The translations under genes were made by a program, and so were the position numbers. Below, piece by piece: positions 41,294 to 48,630 of a stretch of DNA of 64,000 bases. This DNA is from Paludibacteraceae bacterium (GTDB lineage Bacteria; Bacteroidota; Bacteroidia; Bacteroidales; Paludibacteraceae), in assembly GCA_017558065.1 (NCBI GenBank), contig JAFYWK010000024.1, forward strand, positions 37,474 through 101,473, given 5' to 3'. Numbering within the stretch: the first letter of the stretch is position 1; each line of letters begins with the position of its first letter. The notes under the pieces are model-generated. The model was not told where the DNA came from. It saw only the letters and a list, made by a program, of their open reading frames with translations, and ran no database searches.

Positions 41294-41929
41294 TTAGTCA
41301 CACAGCGAAAACAAATCAGCGCGCGGATTCACCAGCATCACGGGCACAGGGCTATGGCGGATGACATACTGTTCGGGTGGACCAAAGAGCCAATCGTCCA
41401 GTCCATATTCGCGACTGGCAGTGAGGATAATCAAGCCTACCCCCGTCCCCTCCCTAAAGGGAAGGGAGGTATATGTATGGAGTTCCTTGTGGATATGGAA
41501 ACTGTCGCCTTTGGCTACGCGCTCTTCGTATGTAATTGTCTCACCAGTACGCTCCGCGATGGTCTGAATATGTGTGATGATGCGCTGGGTGTTGCGCTTC
41601 GCCTTGCTGCCGTAGTCGTTCGCGCGTAATAATATAAGGTGCGCACCCGTCTTGCGTGCCAAGTAGGTGCAGATCTCCGCTTTATACACTTCCTCTTCTA
41701 GCATGGTGACGGGAACGAGGATGGAAGAACCAGGAACCAAGAACCAGGAGTCAAGACCTTTTTGATTCGTCAGATCAGTCGTAAGTGCTATGTCTTTGCT
41801 CTTTGTTCCTTGTTCCCTAATCACGAGATACGGGCGACGTTCCTCGCGACAAGCGTCTAAGACCTGCTGCACACCGCGGCGCGTACCGTCGCAATGCTCC
41901 ACGCGTATATCATCCGAAGAAAAAATCAT
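41294..41929 (-). CDS. Universal-stress-protein-like protein with three repeat insertions
   Basis: 211 aa. Two alpha/beta segments resemble the USP fold: ILVPVTMLEEEVYKAEICTY, TGAHLILLRAND, then LIILTASREYG and RHSPVPVMLVNP near the end (the last like the USP GSxxxxxxxxxxPVxVV region, without the glycine-rich loop). Three segments are repeat-encoded and in frame: residues about 37-44 (REQGTKSK), 57-69 (NQKGLDSWFLVPG) and 152-165 (TYTSLPFREGTGVG). The entire spacer to engB is a heptamer array. Function unknown. Confidence 0.7.
   Translation of the reverse strand: MIFSSDDIRVEHCDGTRRGVQQVLDACREERRPYLVIREQGTKSKDIALTTDLTNQKGLDSWFLVPGSSILVPVTMLEEEVYKAEICTYLARKTGAHLILLRANDYGSKAKRNTQRIITHIQTIAERTGETITYEERVAKGDSFHIHKELHTYTSLPFREGTGVGLIILTASREYGLDDWLFGPPEQYVIRHSPVPVMLVNPRADLFSLCD
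41435..41472 (-). repeat. Dispersed G-rich element, copy 4, in frame in the USP-like gene
   Basis: Minus strand CCTCCCTTCCCTTTAGGGAG then GGGACGGGGGTAGGC, encoding TSLPFREGTGVG. Same orientation relative to the gene as in murI. Confidence 0.88.
41726..41753 (-). repeat. GGAACCA heptamers, in frame
   Basis: AGAACCA, GGAACCA, AGAACCA, GGAGTCA in exact 7-nt phase, within the USP-like gene. Confidence 0.88.
41805..41832 (-). repeat. TTTGTTC heptamers, in frame
   Basis: TTTGCTC, TTTGTTC, CTTGTTC, CCTAATC. Same unit as at the start of the TPR gene (61303). Confidence 0.82.
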
Positions 41930-41934
41930 CCTCG

Positions 41935-41962
41935 CCTCTCACCTTTAACCTCTCACCTAACT
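41935..41962 (-). repeat. Heptamer array filling the engB/USP spacer
   Basis: CCTCTCA, CCTTTAA, CCTCTCA, CCTAACT; the engB stop is inside the last unit and the array reaches almost to the USP-like ATG. Same units as at rsmH/ftsL. Confidence 0.92.
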
Positions 41963-42574
41963 CCTATTGGTCAAATCTCGATTGATACCCTCGATATACG
42001 CAATGACTTCGGCTTCGCCCAGTCCTTTCTCGGCCGATGTGACGAAGATAGGGGGCAGTTCTGCCCATGTCTCCAGAAGTTTTTGCTTGTAACTCTCTAC
42101 GTTGGCTGTGAGTTTGCCTTTGCCCAGTTTGTCTGCCTTGGTAAAGATGATGGCGAACGGAATCTCGTTCTCGCCCAGCCACTCCATAAACTCCAAGTCA
42201 ATCTGCTGTGGTTCGTGGCGACAGTCCACCAATACGAACAGACTCACCAGCGCTTCGCGCAACAGACAGTAGCGCTCAATCATCATCTTGAGTTTGGCGC
42301 GCTGCTTCTTGCCTGCTTGTGCAAAACCATAACCGGGCAAATCCACCAGGTGCCAATGCGTGTCGGTGCCTGCATTGATGAGGAAGTGGTTGATGAGCAG
42401 GGTTTTGCCTGGCTTCTGACTGGTCTTCGCCAGTTTGGGATTATGCGTGAGCATATTGATAAGACTGGACTTACCCACATTGCTTCGACCAATGAAAGCG
42501 TACTCAGGGATAGTCGTCTGCGGACATTGCATCACGTCAGGACTGGAAATAACAAAGGATGCCGAAGTAATCAT
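41957..42574 (-). CDS. engB: Ribosome biogenesis GTPase EngB (YihA/YsxC)
   Basis: Cytosolic GTPase for 50S subunit assembly. 205 aa. G1 [11 protein letters not shown] (residues about 29-39), G3 DLPGYGFA, G4 TKADKLGK and G5 TSAEKGLG are present. Co-directional with the upstream barrel gene (33-nt gap) and the USP-like gene downstream. Confidence 0.96.
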   Translation of the reverse strand: MITSASFVISSPDVMQCPQTTIPEYAFIGRSNVGKSSLINMLTHNPKLAKTSQKPGKTLLINHFLINAGTDTHWHLVDLPGYGFAQAGKKQRAKLKMMIERYCLLREALVSLFVLVDCRHEPQQIDLEFMEWLGENEIPFAIIFTKADKLGKGKLTANVESYKQKLLETWAELPPIFVTSAEKGLGEAEVIAYIEGINRDLTNRS

Positions 42575-42607
42575 ATCTATGGTTTTTGGTTATGCAATTT
42601 CTGCTTA

Positions 42608-43360
42608 TCAATTGAAGAACAGCGACAGACCTATCGATAGGGTGATAGGTCCTGAAGGATGCTTAATATCGCCTTTGTTGATAGCTGCTTGCTCAATGAT
42701 AGTAGGCATGAGGTGTTGTGTGTAGGCTGCCTCTGCAAAAACGGCAAAGTTGTGGAAAATAAACCATTCAACACCCGCAGAGAAGCGCAGGGTGGGAACC
42801 ATGTGATCAACATTTCCCATGTTGTAATACTCAGACCCGTCAATGGCAATGGCATTCTTCACCGTAGCGATAGACACACCTGGTTGCATGCTAACAAAGA
42901 AATCCCAAGGGTGGAAATAGGGATTCTCGTAAAAAGCTTTGATATCTTTTACTAACGGGAAACGATAACCCACACTCATGCCGACTTCGTTGTACCACAC
43001 TTCGCCAGTCTTGAAATTGGAACCGTTGATTTTCAAGTCAGTGTACTGGTTACTATGTGTGTCGTAGGTGATATACACAAAGGTGCCATAGTTCTTGTGG
43101 TGACGCCAGCCCAGACGCATGGCCGAATTGAATGTAGCGCCCTCAATGCCATTGGGTGTGATACCTACACCTAACACGGTAGGTAGATCCAGCGCATCAA
43201 AGAAATCACCAAAGGTGTATTTCTTCTTCTCGCCTTTAGACTCTTGCTTTATCGCTTCATCGCCTTTCGCCTCAGCGGGTGCTTTTTTGCCCTCATTTTG
43301 AGCAAAAAGTCCCATGCTCACGAGTGAGCACAGGACCATTGTTATCATTATTCGTTTCAT
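42608..43360 (-). CDS. Outer-membrane beta-barrel protein
   Basis: 250 aa. Signal peptide MKRIMITMVLCSLVSMGLFAQ, a Lys/Glu-rich linker (residues about 22-46), then alternating strands (SAMRLGWRHHKNYGTFVYITY, EVGMSVGYRFPLV) ending in the aromatic SIGLSLFFN. A small barrel of unknown function. It follows yidC after a 120-nt spacer occupied by inverted heptamer arrays. Confidence 0.75.
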   Translation of the reverse strand: MKRIMITMVLCSLVSMGLFAQNEGKKAPAEAKGDEAIKQESKGEKKKYTFGDFFDALDLPTVLGVGITPNGIEGATFNSAMRLGWRHHKNYGTFVYITYDTHSNQYTDLKINGSNFKTGEVWYNEVGMSVGYRFPLVKDIKAFYENPYFHPWDFFVSMQPGVSIATVKNAIAIDGSEYYNMGNVDHMVPTLRFSAGVEWFIFHNFAVFAEAAYTQHLMPTIIEQAAINKGDIKHPSGPITLSIGLSLFFN

Positions 43361-43372
43361 ATACTTGTAATG

Positions 43373-43478
43373 AGGTTAAAGATTAGAGGTTAAAGGTTAG
43401 AGGTTAAAGGCTGGTAATATGCAGCTGTGCTGCTACTTCCTACCTCTCGCCTTTCGCCTAATCACCTCTCGCCTAATG
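43373..43478 (-). repeat. Inverted heptamer arrays with a central hairpin (yidC to barrel gene)
   Basis: Plus-strand AGGTTAA, AGATTAG, AGGTTAA, AGGTTAG, AGGTTAA, AGGCTGG (43373-43414), then GCAGC-TGT-GCTGC (43421-43433), then CCTCTCG, CCTTTCG, CCTAATCA, CCTCTCG, CCTAATG (43443-43478). The halves are nearly symmetrical about 43427, so the transcript can form a long imperfect stem. Confidence 0.88.
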
Positions 43479-43479
43479 A

Positions 43480-45405
43480 TTATCTCTTCATCTGTGCTTT
43501 GGCTTGTTCGCGTGCCAGACGTTGTTGCTCGCGTTGCATGGCCTCGAGGCGTGCTGCAAAACCCGATTTCTTTTGTGTGCCTTTCTTCTTGGCGTTAGCT
43601 TCCATCTCGGCCAGCACTTTCTTATCGTCAATTGCCCAACGGAAAATCATGGTTTGAATGATGGTCATGAGGAGCGATACGAAGTAGTAGTAGCTCAGAC
43701 CAGCAGCATAGTCGTTGAAGAAGAAGAGGAACATCAGTGGCATGAGGTACATCATCCAACGCATCATCTTCATCTCTTGTCCGCCAGACTGCTGTTGCAT
43801 GGTGATATGTGTATAGACGATATTCACCACGGTCATAATCAAGCAGAAGAGACTCAGGTGGGTGCCAAACAATGGAATAGGTGTGTTCCATGTGATGATA
43901 GCATCGTAGGTGGAGAGGTCGTCAGCCCAGAAGAGCGACTGACCACGCAGTTCGATAGCTGTTGGCAGGAACCAGAACATAGCCATCAGCACTGGGAACT
44001 GGAATAGCATTGGCAAGCAACCCGACATGGGGCTCACGCCCGCTTTCTGATAGAGTGCCATAGTAGCTTGCTGACGCTCTTGCATCTTCTCAGGTGGGTA
44101 CTTGGCATTGATCTCATCCAACTGTGGTTTCAAGACGCGCATCTTGGCAGTCGATTTGTTGGATGCAAATACAAATGGCAAGAGAATCAGTTTGATGACC
44201 AGTGTCATCAGCAGAATCACCAGACCGATGTGCATACCCCATGACATGAATAGGTCGAACATCGGAATGACAATAATCTTGTTAATCCAAGCCACGATTT
44301 TCCAACCCAGAGGCACCAGTTCGTTGAGGTGGAGTTTCTCCACACTGGTCACATCCTTGTCGTATGCCTTGAGGGTGTTGTAGTGGTTTGGACCGAAGTA
44401 GTATTTCAAATTAGTAACCTGCTTGCCTGTAATGTCCCAAGGCAGACTAGTAGTGGTTTTATATTCTTTGATATAGCGGCTATGCTGATTGAGTGGGGTA
44501 GACTCCATAGTGGTGGACTCAAAAGCGTCCTCCGCAATCATCACGGTAGAGAAGAACTGGTCTTTGTAGGCGATCCACTTCAGGCGAGCTGACTCGTTGG
44601 CGCGGTCAGACTTCATCTCGGAGAGTTTCTCCACCTCGCCACCGATGAACATATATTGCAGTTGGGCGTATTTCTCCTCAAACTTGCGACCTTTCTCCTG
44701 CTGAGGGATAGACTGGTTCCATTGCATCTCCAATGACGACATGTTTTGTGCCAAAGCCAAATGCATATTGTGTGGCTGGAGACTCATGTCTACCATGTAG
44801 TCGTCAGCGGGCAGTGTATAGACGATGTCCATATAGCAGTCCTCGATGTTTGTATTGAGGCGCATGGTGAGGGTGGTGTTTCCCTCGGCATCTGTGGATT
44901 GTCCTGCCTCTACGAAATAGAGGTTTTGGGTCGCCAGAATACGGTTGCTGTTGGTGACTAAGGTAAAATTGAGACCGCTCTCGTCATTTTGGAAGAGGCA
45001 GAGGTTATTCACGCTGTCGCCATATGCTTTGTACTCTTTGAGTTCTGCTTTGGCAATACGACCACCGCGGCGATCGATGCTGATGCGCACCTTGCTGTTC
45101 TCCAATGCAATGAATCCTTCTTCTCCTTGTGCAGCTGGAGCGAACGGACCATATACAGCAGCCACTTGCGCTGCCAGTTGATCGGTGGTTTGTGTGGGTG
45201 CTTGCGCAGCTTTCTCTGCTTCTAATTGCTGTGCGATTTGCTGAGAGATGAGTTTTGCTTCCATTTCTTGCGCTTGAACGAGTGCGATAGAGTCTTGCAC
45301 GCGCTTGCGTTCTGCCAATTCTTCCTTAGAAGGACGATTAAGAAACGAAAATCCTACAACGATTGCGGCTATAAGTAGGAAGCCAATCCATGTGTTCTTA
45401 TCCAT
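43480..45405 (-). CDS. yidC: Membrane protein insertase YidC
   Basis: 641 aa. Inserts proteins into the inner membrane. N-terminal TM (residues 5-20), large periplasmic beta domain (LENSKVRISIDRRGGRIAKA), then the 60-kDa inner-membrane core with five helices (WGMHIGLVILLMTLVIKLIL, KMRVLKPQLDEINAKYP, SPMSGCLPMLFQFPVLMAMF). Highly basic C-terminal tail for ribosome contact. The leader carries a 60-bp decamer array. Confidence 0.96.
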   Translation of the reverse strand: MDKNTWIGFLLIAAIVVGFSFLNRPSKEELAERKRVQDSIALVQAQEMEAKLISQQIAQQLEAEKAAQAPTQTTDQLAAQVAAVYGPFAPAAQGEEGFIALENSKVRISIDRRGGRIAKAELKEYKAYGDSVNNLCLFQNDESGLNFTLVTNSNRILATQNLYFVEAGQSTDAEGNTTLTMRLNTNIEDCYMDIVYTLPADDYMVDMSLQPHNMHLALAQNMSSLEMQWNQSIPQQEKGRKFEEKYAQLQYMFIGGEVEKLSEMKSDRANESARLKWIAYKDQFFSTVMIAEDAFESTTMESTPLNQHSRYIKEYKTTTSLPWDITGKQVTNLKYYFGPNHYNTLKAYDKDVTSVEKLHLNELVPLGWKIVAWINKIIVIPMFDLFMSWGMHIGLVILLMTLVIKLILLPFVFASNKSTAKMRVLKPQLDEINAKYPPEKMQERQQATMALYQKAGVSPMSGCLPMLFQFPVLMAMFWFLPTAIELRGQSLFWADDLSTYDAIITWNTPIPLFGTHLSLFCLIMTVVNIVYTHITMQQQSGGQEMKMMRWMMYLMPLMFLFFFNDYAAGLSYYYFVSLLMTIIQTMIFRWAIDDKKVLAEMEANAKKKGTQKKSGFAARLEAMQREQQRLAREQAKAQMKR

Positions 45406-45440
45406 TATTCTATACCTTATATATTATTATGCTAAAAAAT

Positions 45441-45500
45441 GTTCAACGTGGTTCAATATTGTTCCGTATTGTTCAACGTGGTTCAATATCGCTCATTTTG
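45441..45500 (-). repeat. Six decamers in the yidC leader
   Basis: Forward GTTCAACGTG, GTTCAATATT, GTTCCGTATT, GTTCAACGTG, GTTCAATATC, GCTCATTTTG in exact 10-nt phase, making up most of the transcribed leader between promoter and ATG 45405. Confidence 0.93.
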
Positions 45501-45514
45501 CGCGAAAAACCGTG

Positions 45515-45522
45515 CAAAGGTA
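45515..45522 (-). promoter_or_regulatory. yidC promoter (-7 box)
   Basis: TACCTTTG on the minus strand. The -33 position reads CTTT, so the upstream box is weak. Confidence 0.65.
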
Positions 45523-45581
45523 CTAAAAAAAACTGAAATTTGAAAGAAAATAAAGAAAAAATGCATTTTTTTTCAAAAATA

Positions 45582-45613
45582 TTTGGTCATGTCAAAAAAA
45601 AGCAGTACCTTTG
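45582..45613 (+). promoter_or_regulatory. tRNA-Pro promoter
   Basis: -33 TTTG at 45582-45585, 20-nt spacer, -7 TACCTTTG at 45606-45613. Confidence 0.85.
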
Positions 45614-45639
45614 CAACCGCTTTCGAGAGAGAAAGCATG

Positions 45640-45714
45640 CGGGATGTAGTTCAGCCCGGTTAGAATGCCTGCTTTGGGAGCAGGAGGTCGTGAGTTCGAA
45701 TCTCGCCATCCCGA
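45640..45714 (+). tRNA. tRNA-Pro (anticodon UGG)
   Basis: Acceptor CGGGATG pairs with CATCCCG, discriminator A, no encoded CCA. Anticodon stem CCTGC/GCAGG with loop TTTGGGA gives UGG. T arm GAGTTCGAATCTC. Confidence 0.96.
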
Positions 45715-45724
45715 CTAACCTAAG

Positions 45725-45755
45725 AAAGACTTACGGATTCGTAAGTCTTTTTTTT
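45725..45755 (+). terminator. Terminator after tRNA-Pro
   Basis: AAAGACTTACG pairs with CGTAAGTCTTT around GATT, then a T run. The rest of the 367-nt gap to 46082 holds only a promoter. Confidence 0.93.
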
Positions 45756-45927
45756 GTGTTCCTTGGTGGTGCCAGGAAAGTCCTAGTGGTAATCGAGTGT
45801 TATGCGAAGAGATGATTGGGCAATGATAAGTTTTTTTGTTTTCTCTATGAATTGGCTATCATGTATGTTATTTTGTAAAATCTAATTTAGCAAAATGCAA
45901 TTTTTTTGTAAAAAAATTCCTCTGCTT

Positions 45928-45958
45928 TTTGGTAATTCAAAAAAATATACTATCTTTG
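45928..45958 (+). promoter_or_regulatory. Promoter of the large lipoprotein gene
   Basis: -33 TTTG at 45928-45931, 19-nt spacer, -7 TATCTTTG at 45951-45958; leader of about 115 nt. Confidence 0.8.
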
Positions 45959-46081
45959 CACCGTAATTTGCGGGAAAGTTTTTGAAAGTGACTTTTCTGT
46001 GTGTATGAAAAGGATATAACTAACTAAAAACTAATACATTAAATAAAAAACAATCTTAATAACAATCTAAAAAAACAAACG

Positions 46082-48457
46082 ATGAAAAAGAGTTTCTCTA
46101 TTGTCTGTACATTGACAATTTTGTTATTTGCCAGTGCATCATGCGACAACGGTCAAAACCCTGCTGTATCGACCACCGAAAATGTAACAATTATCGATGA
46201 TCCCTCACAATTATCATCGCGATTAGTTTTTGGCAGCAGTCACAAGCTACTACCAGCACGCAAGCGCGTGGCAACAACACCCGCACCCGCTATCCCTGCG
46301 GATGCGCTTCCACTCAAAGATGCGCCTACCAACTGGAACAATGGTGTGACCCTCACCAAAGGTAAGGCCTACTACATCAACGAACCATGGACTGGTACCG
46401 TCAGCCAAGACTGGTCCGGTGAGGGCAGCATCGATATCTACATTGCAGCCGACGCTACCTTCTCTGGTGCATGGTGGAACGATGACACGCCTGTAAATAT
46501 CTATATTCTTGAGGGTGCAGTACTCACCTACTGCGAAGCAGGTTGGGATGACAAAGTGAAAATCAAAAAAGCCACCAAGGTATATTGCTGGGGTAACATC
46601 ACCACTCCAGACAACATGGGATTGCGCTTGTATGAAGCTGGTTTGCTCTACATATATGGCACCGAAGGCGAGCCATTCTACGTGAAAGCAAACAACAACA
46701 CCATCAACAATAACAATGCTTACTCCTCTTTCCAAGTAGATCCTGCATCTGACTTCTACTGCGAGCGCGAGATGTATGTTGAAGGTACCGCACTGCTCAA
46801 TGGCGGTAAGACACATACCACCAATCAAGTAACTATCGGCAAAGACCTCTACGTAGAGGGCGCGGCGGATGTGACCTTTGATGACTGCGTGTACGTAATG
46901 CGCGAGTTGGACTTCAAGTCTAGTCGTTCGGCTGTTGTGAATGTGAATAAGTACTTGCAAACTAACACCTTGCTTACCAATCAAGGAGTGGGTACCATGA
47001 ACCTCAAAGATGCTTTGTTTGAAATCATTAGTGACGGTATGTTTGTGGATAAAGGCAGCCAACGCATCGTGGTCAACGGTTTGGAAGCTACTTATAAATC
47101 TGTTGTAAAAGTGGGCGGAAAACTCTATTTTGATCGTGGTAACGAGTACACCAATTTGCCTGGCGATGTGGCTGCAGCTGCGTTCCCATGCGGTAACTTG
47201 GCTGGAAACTTGGACGTTCAAGGCAACCTGCGCATCAAGTTCTACTACGACGTAGCAGACGAAAAAGCAGTACTCAATGAAGAGAACATGGTAGTTCCTT
47301 CAACGGTCACAATCGGAACCAACTCATGGCTTCCTGCATCGGAAGATGGTTGCCGTCCAGAGGTGGGCAACGTGCCTGTTATCGAGGTATTGCCTCCAGA
47401 GAGCAGTTCTCCTACACACAAGTACTCTGCTACCAGCATTGCCTTCAATGGCGATGTAATATATTTGAGTTGGCACGCTAACCCAGAGACCAACCTCAAA
47501 TACGCGGAGCACAACTTCAGTCCATCTGTGGACAGCGCAGATGACTTTGGTGGTATCATCGATGTGATTCATATTGATAGTTATGACATTACCAACAGTC
47601 TTTTTGAGCAATCTATGGAGAATAGTGAGTTCAAATACAACCATATCTTCTTCTCTGACAATGTGGTTTACACTGCTGCTACAAGCAATAAGGTAGGTGC
47701 TGCAATGACAAAAGTAGCGCTCGGTAGCAATGGTCGCTTCCCTGCTATTGAGAACTACAAAGAAGAGCGCGTTAATTTGACTGGCTATTCAGCTAACTGC
47801 GTGGAACGTATTGGAGATGAGTTGGTGACTATCTCTGGCTACTCCAATGGTGGTATCAATAAGTTCGGTTTGAACGACAATACCAACCAAGAGAAAAAGA
47901 GTATCAACGAGAATATCGAGAATTTCCAAGGTAAATACATCTATTATAATAAGGAGAACGGTAAGGTGGTGACACTCAATAATACCGATCGTGGTGTCGT
48001 GACCATCTACAACGCGCAAATGGTGGAAGAAGCATCATTTGAGGTCGGCTCTATTTATCCTATTGACGGCAAGAATGTATGTATCTGCGATAATGAGCAT
48101 ATTTATGTCTGCAAAGGTCAAAACGGCTTTGGCGTTTACGACTATGCTGGCAATCGCGTAGGTGGTAGCAATCGCAGTGCCAACGGCGTAGATGTGGATG
48201 AGCATCATATCTATCTCGCAGCGGGCGATGGATTGGTAATATTGGATAAGAATAGCACATACACAGCTGCGAATGGCGATATCTGCAACCGCATCATTAA
48301 GCGCCTTTGCTACACAGGCTGTGCTGCAACCAAGGTAACCAACGATACCGACATCAAGCAATCAGCTAACTTTGTGAAGAAAGGTCCTGACGGTCGTATC
48401 TATGTGGCGTATGGCATGTACGGACTTCAAATCTACGAATTGGGCATGACCGAATAA
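46082..48457 (+). CDS. Large lipoprotein, beta-helix-like plus propeller-like
   Basis: 791 aa. Lipoprotein signal with Cys21 (FASASCDNG). Residues about 90-400 are short repeating strands (VNIYILEGAVLTYCEA, TKVYCWGNITT, QVTIGKDLYVEGAADVTF, GKLYFDRG) like a parallel beta-helix. Residues about 440-790 have repeated hydrophobic-Gly-Asp strands (SATSIAFNGDVIYLSW, NVCICDNEHIYVCKGQNGFG, DGRIYVAYGMYGLQIYEL) like a beta-propeller. I know no named family. It may be a surface adhesin or binding protein. Own promoter and terminator. Confidence 0.72.
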   Translation: MKKSFSIVCTLTILLFASASCDNGQNPAVSTTENVTIIDDPSQLSSRLVFGSSHKLLPARKRVATTPAPAIPADALPLKDAPTNWNNGVTLTKGKAYYINEPWTGTVSQDWSGEGSIDIYIAADATFSGAWWNDDTPVNIYILEGAVLTYCEAGWDDKVKIKKATKVYCWGNITTPDNMGLRLYEAGLLYIYGTEGEPFYVKANNNTINNNNAYSSFQVDPASDFYCEREMYVEGTALLNGGKTHTTNQVTIGKDLYVEGAADVTFDDCVYVMRELDFKSSRSAVVNVNKYLQTNTLLTNQGVGTMNLKDALFEIISDGMFVDKGSQRIVVNGLEATYKSVVKVGGKLYFDRGNEYTNLPGDVAAAAFPCGNLAGNLDVQGNLRIKFYYDVADEKAVLNEENMVVPSTVTIGTNSWLPASEDGCRPEVGNVPVIEVLPPESSSPTHKYSATSIAFNGDVIYLSWHANPETNLKYAEHNFSPSVDSADDFGGIIDVIHIDSYDITNSLFEQSMENSEFKYNHIFFSDNVVYTAATSNKVGAAMTKVALGSNGRFPAIENYKEERVNLTGYSANCVERIGDELVTISGYSNGGINKFGLNDNTNQEKKSINENIENFQGKYIYYNKENGKVVTLNNTDRGVVTIYNAQMVEEASFEVGSIYPIDGKNVCICDNEHIYVCKGQNGFGVYDYAGNRVGGSNRSANGVDVDEHHIYLAAGDGLVILDKNSTYTAANGDICNRIIKRLCYTGCAATKVTNDTDIKQSANFVKKGPDGRIYVAYGMYGLQIYELGMTE

Positions 48458-48484
48458 TATCTCCCAACATATTTCATTCCATGG

Positions 48485-48515
48485 AAAAAGCGGAAATTCT
48501 CCGCTTTTTCTGTTT
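48485..48515 (+). terminator. Terminator of the large lipoprotein gene
   Basis: AAAAAGCGG pairs with CCGCTTTTT around AAATTCT, ending in a T-rich tail. Confidence 0.88.
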
Positions 48516-48571
48516 ATTATGCCTATAAAAACGTCAGTTTCGCTTGAATTTTGGAGAATTGCTGAGTAATA

Positions 48572-48603
48572 TTTGGAAAAATCAAAAATAAAGTGTAACT
48601 TTG
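48572..48603 (+). promoter_or_regulatory. Promoter of the TolC-HlyD-TackOD1-GT2 operon
   Basis: -33 TTTG at 48572-48575, 20-nt spacer, -7 TAACTTTG at 48596-48603, 28 nt before the ATG. It is the only promoter I see for the four-gene operon. Confidence 0.85.
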
Positions 48604-48630
48604 CAGGTTGATTTGTGATAAAGTGAACTT

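Noticed and set aside
45540-45815. 91-codon ORF across tRNA-Pro
   Set aside because: It reads through the tRNA and its terminator and has no conserved content.
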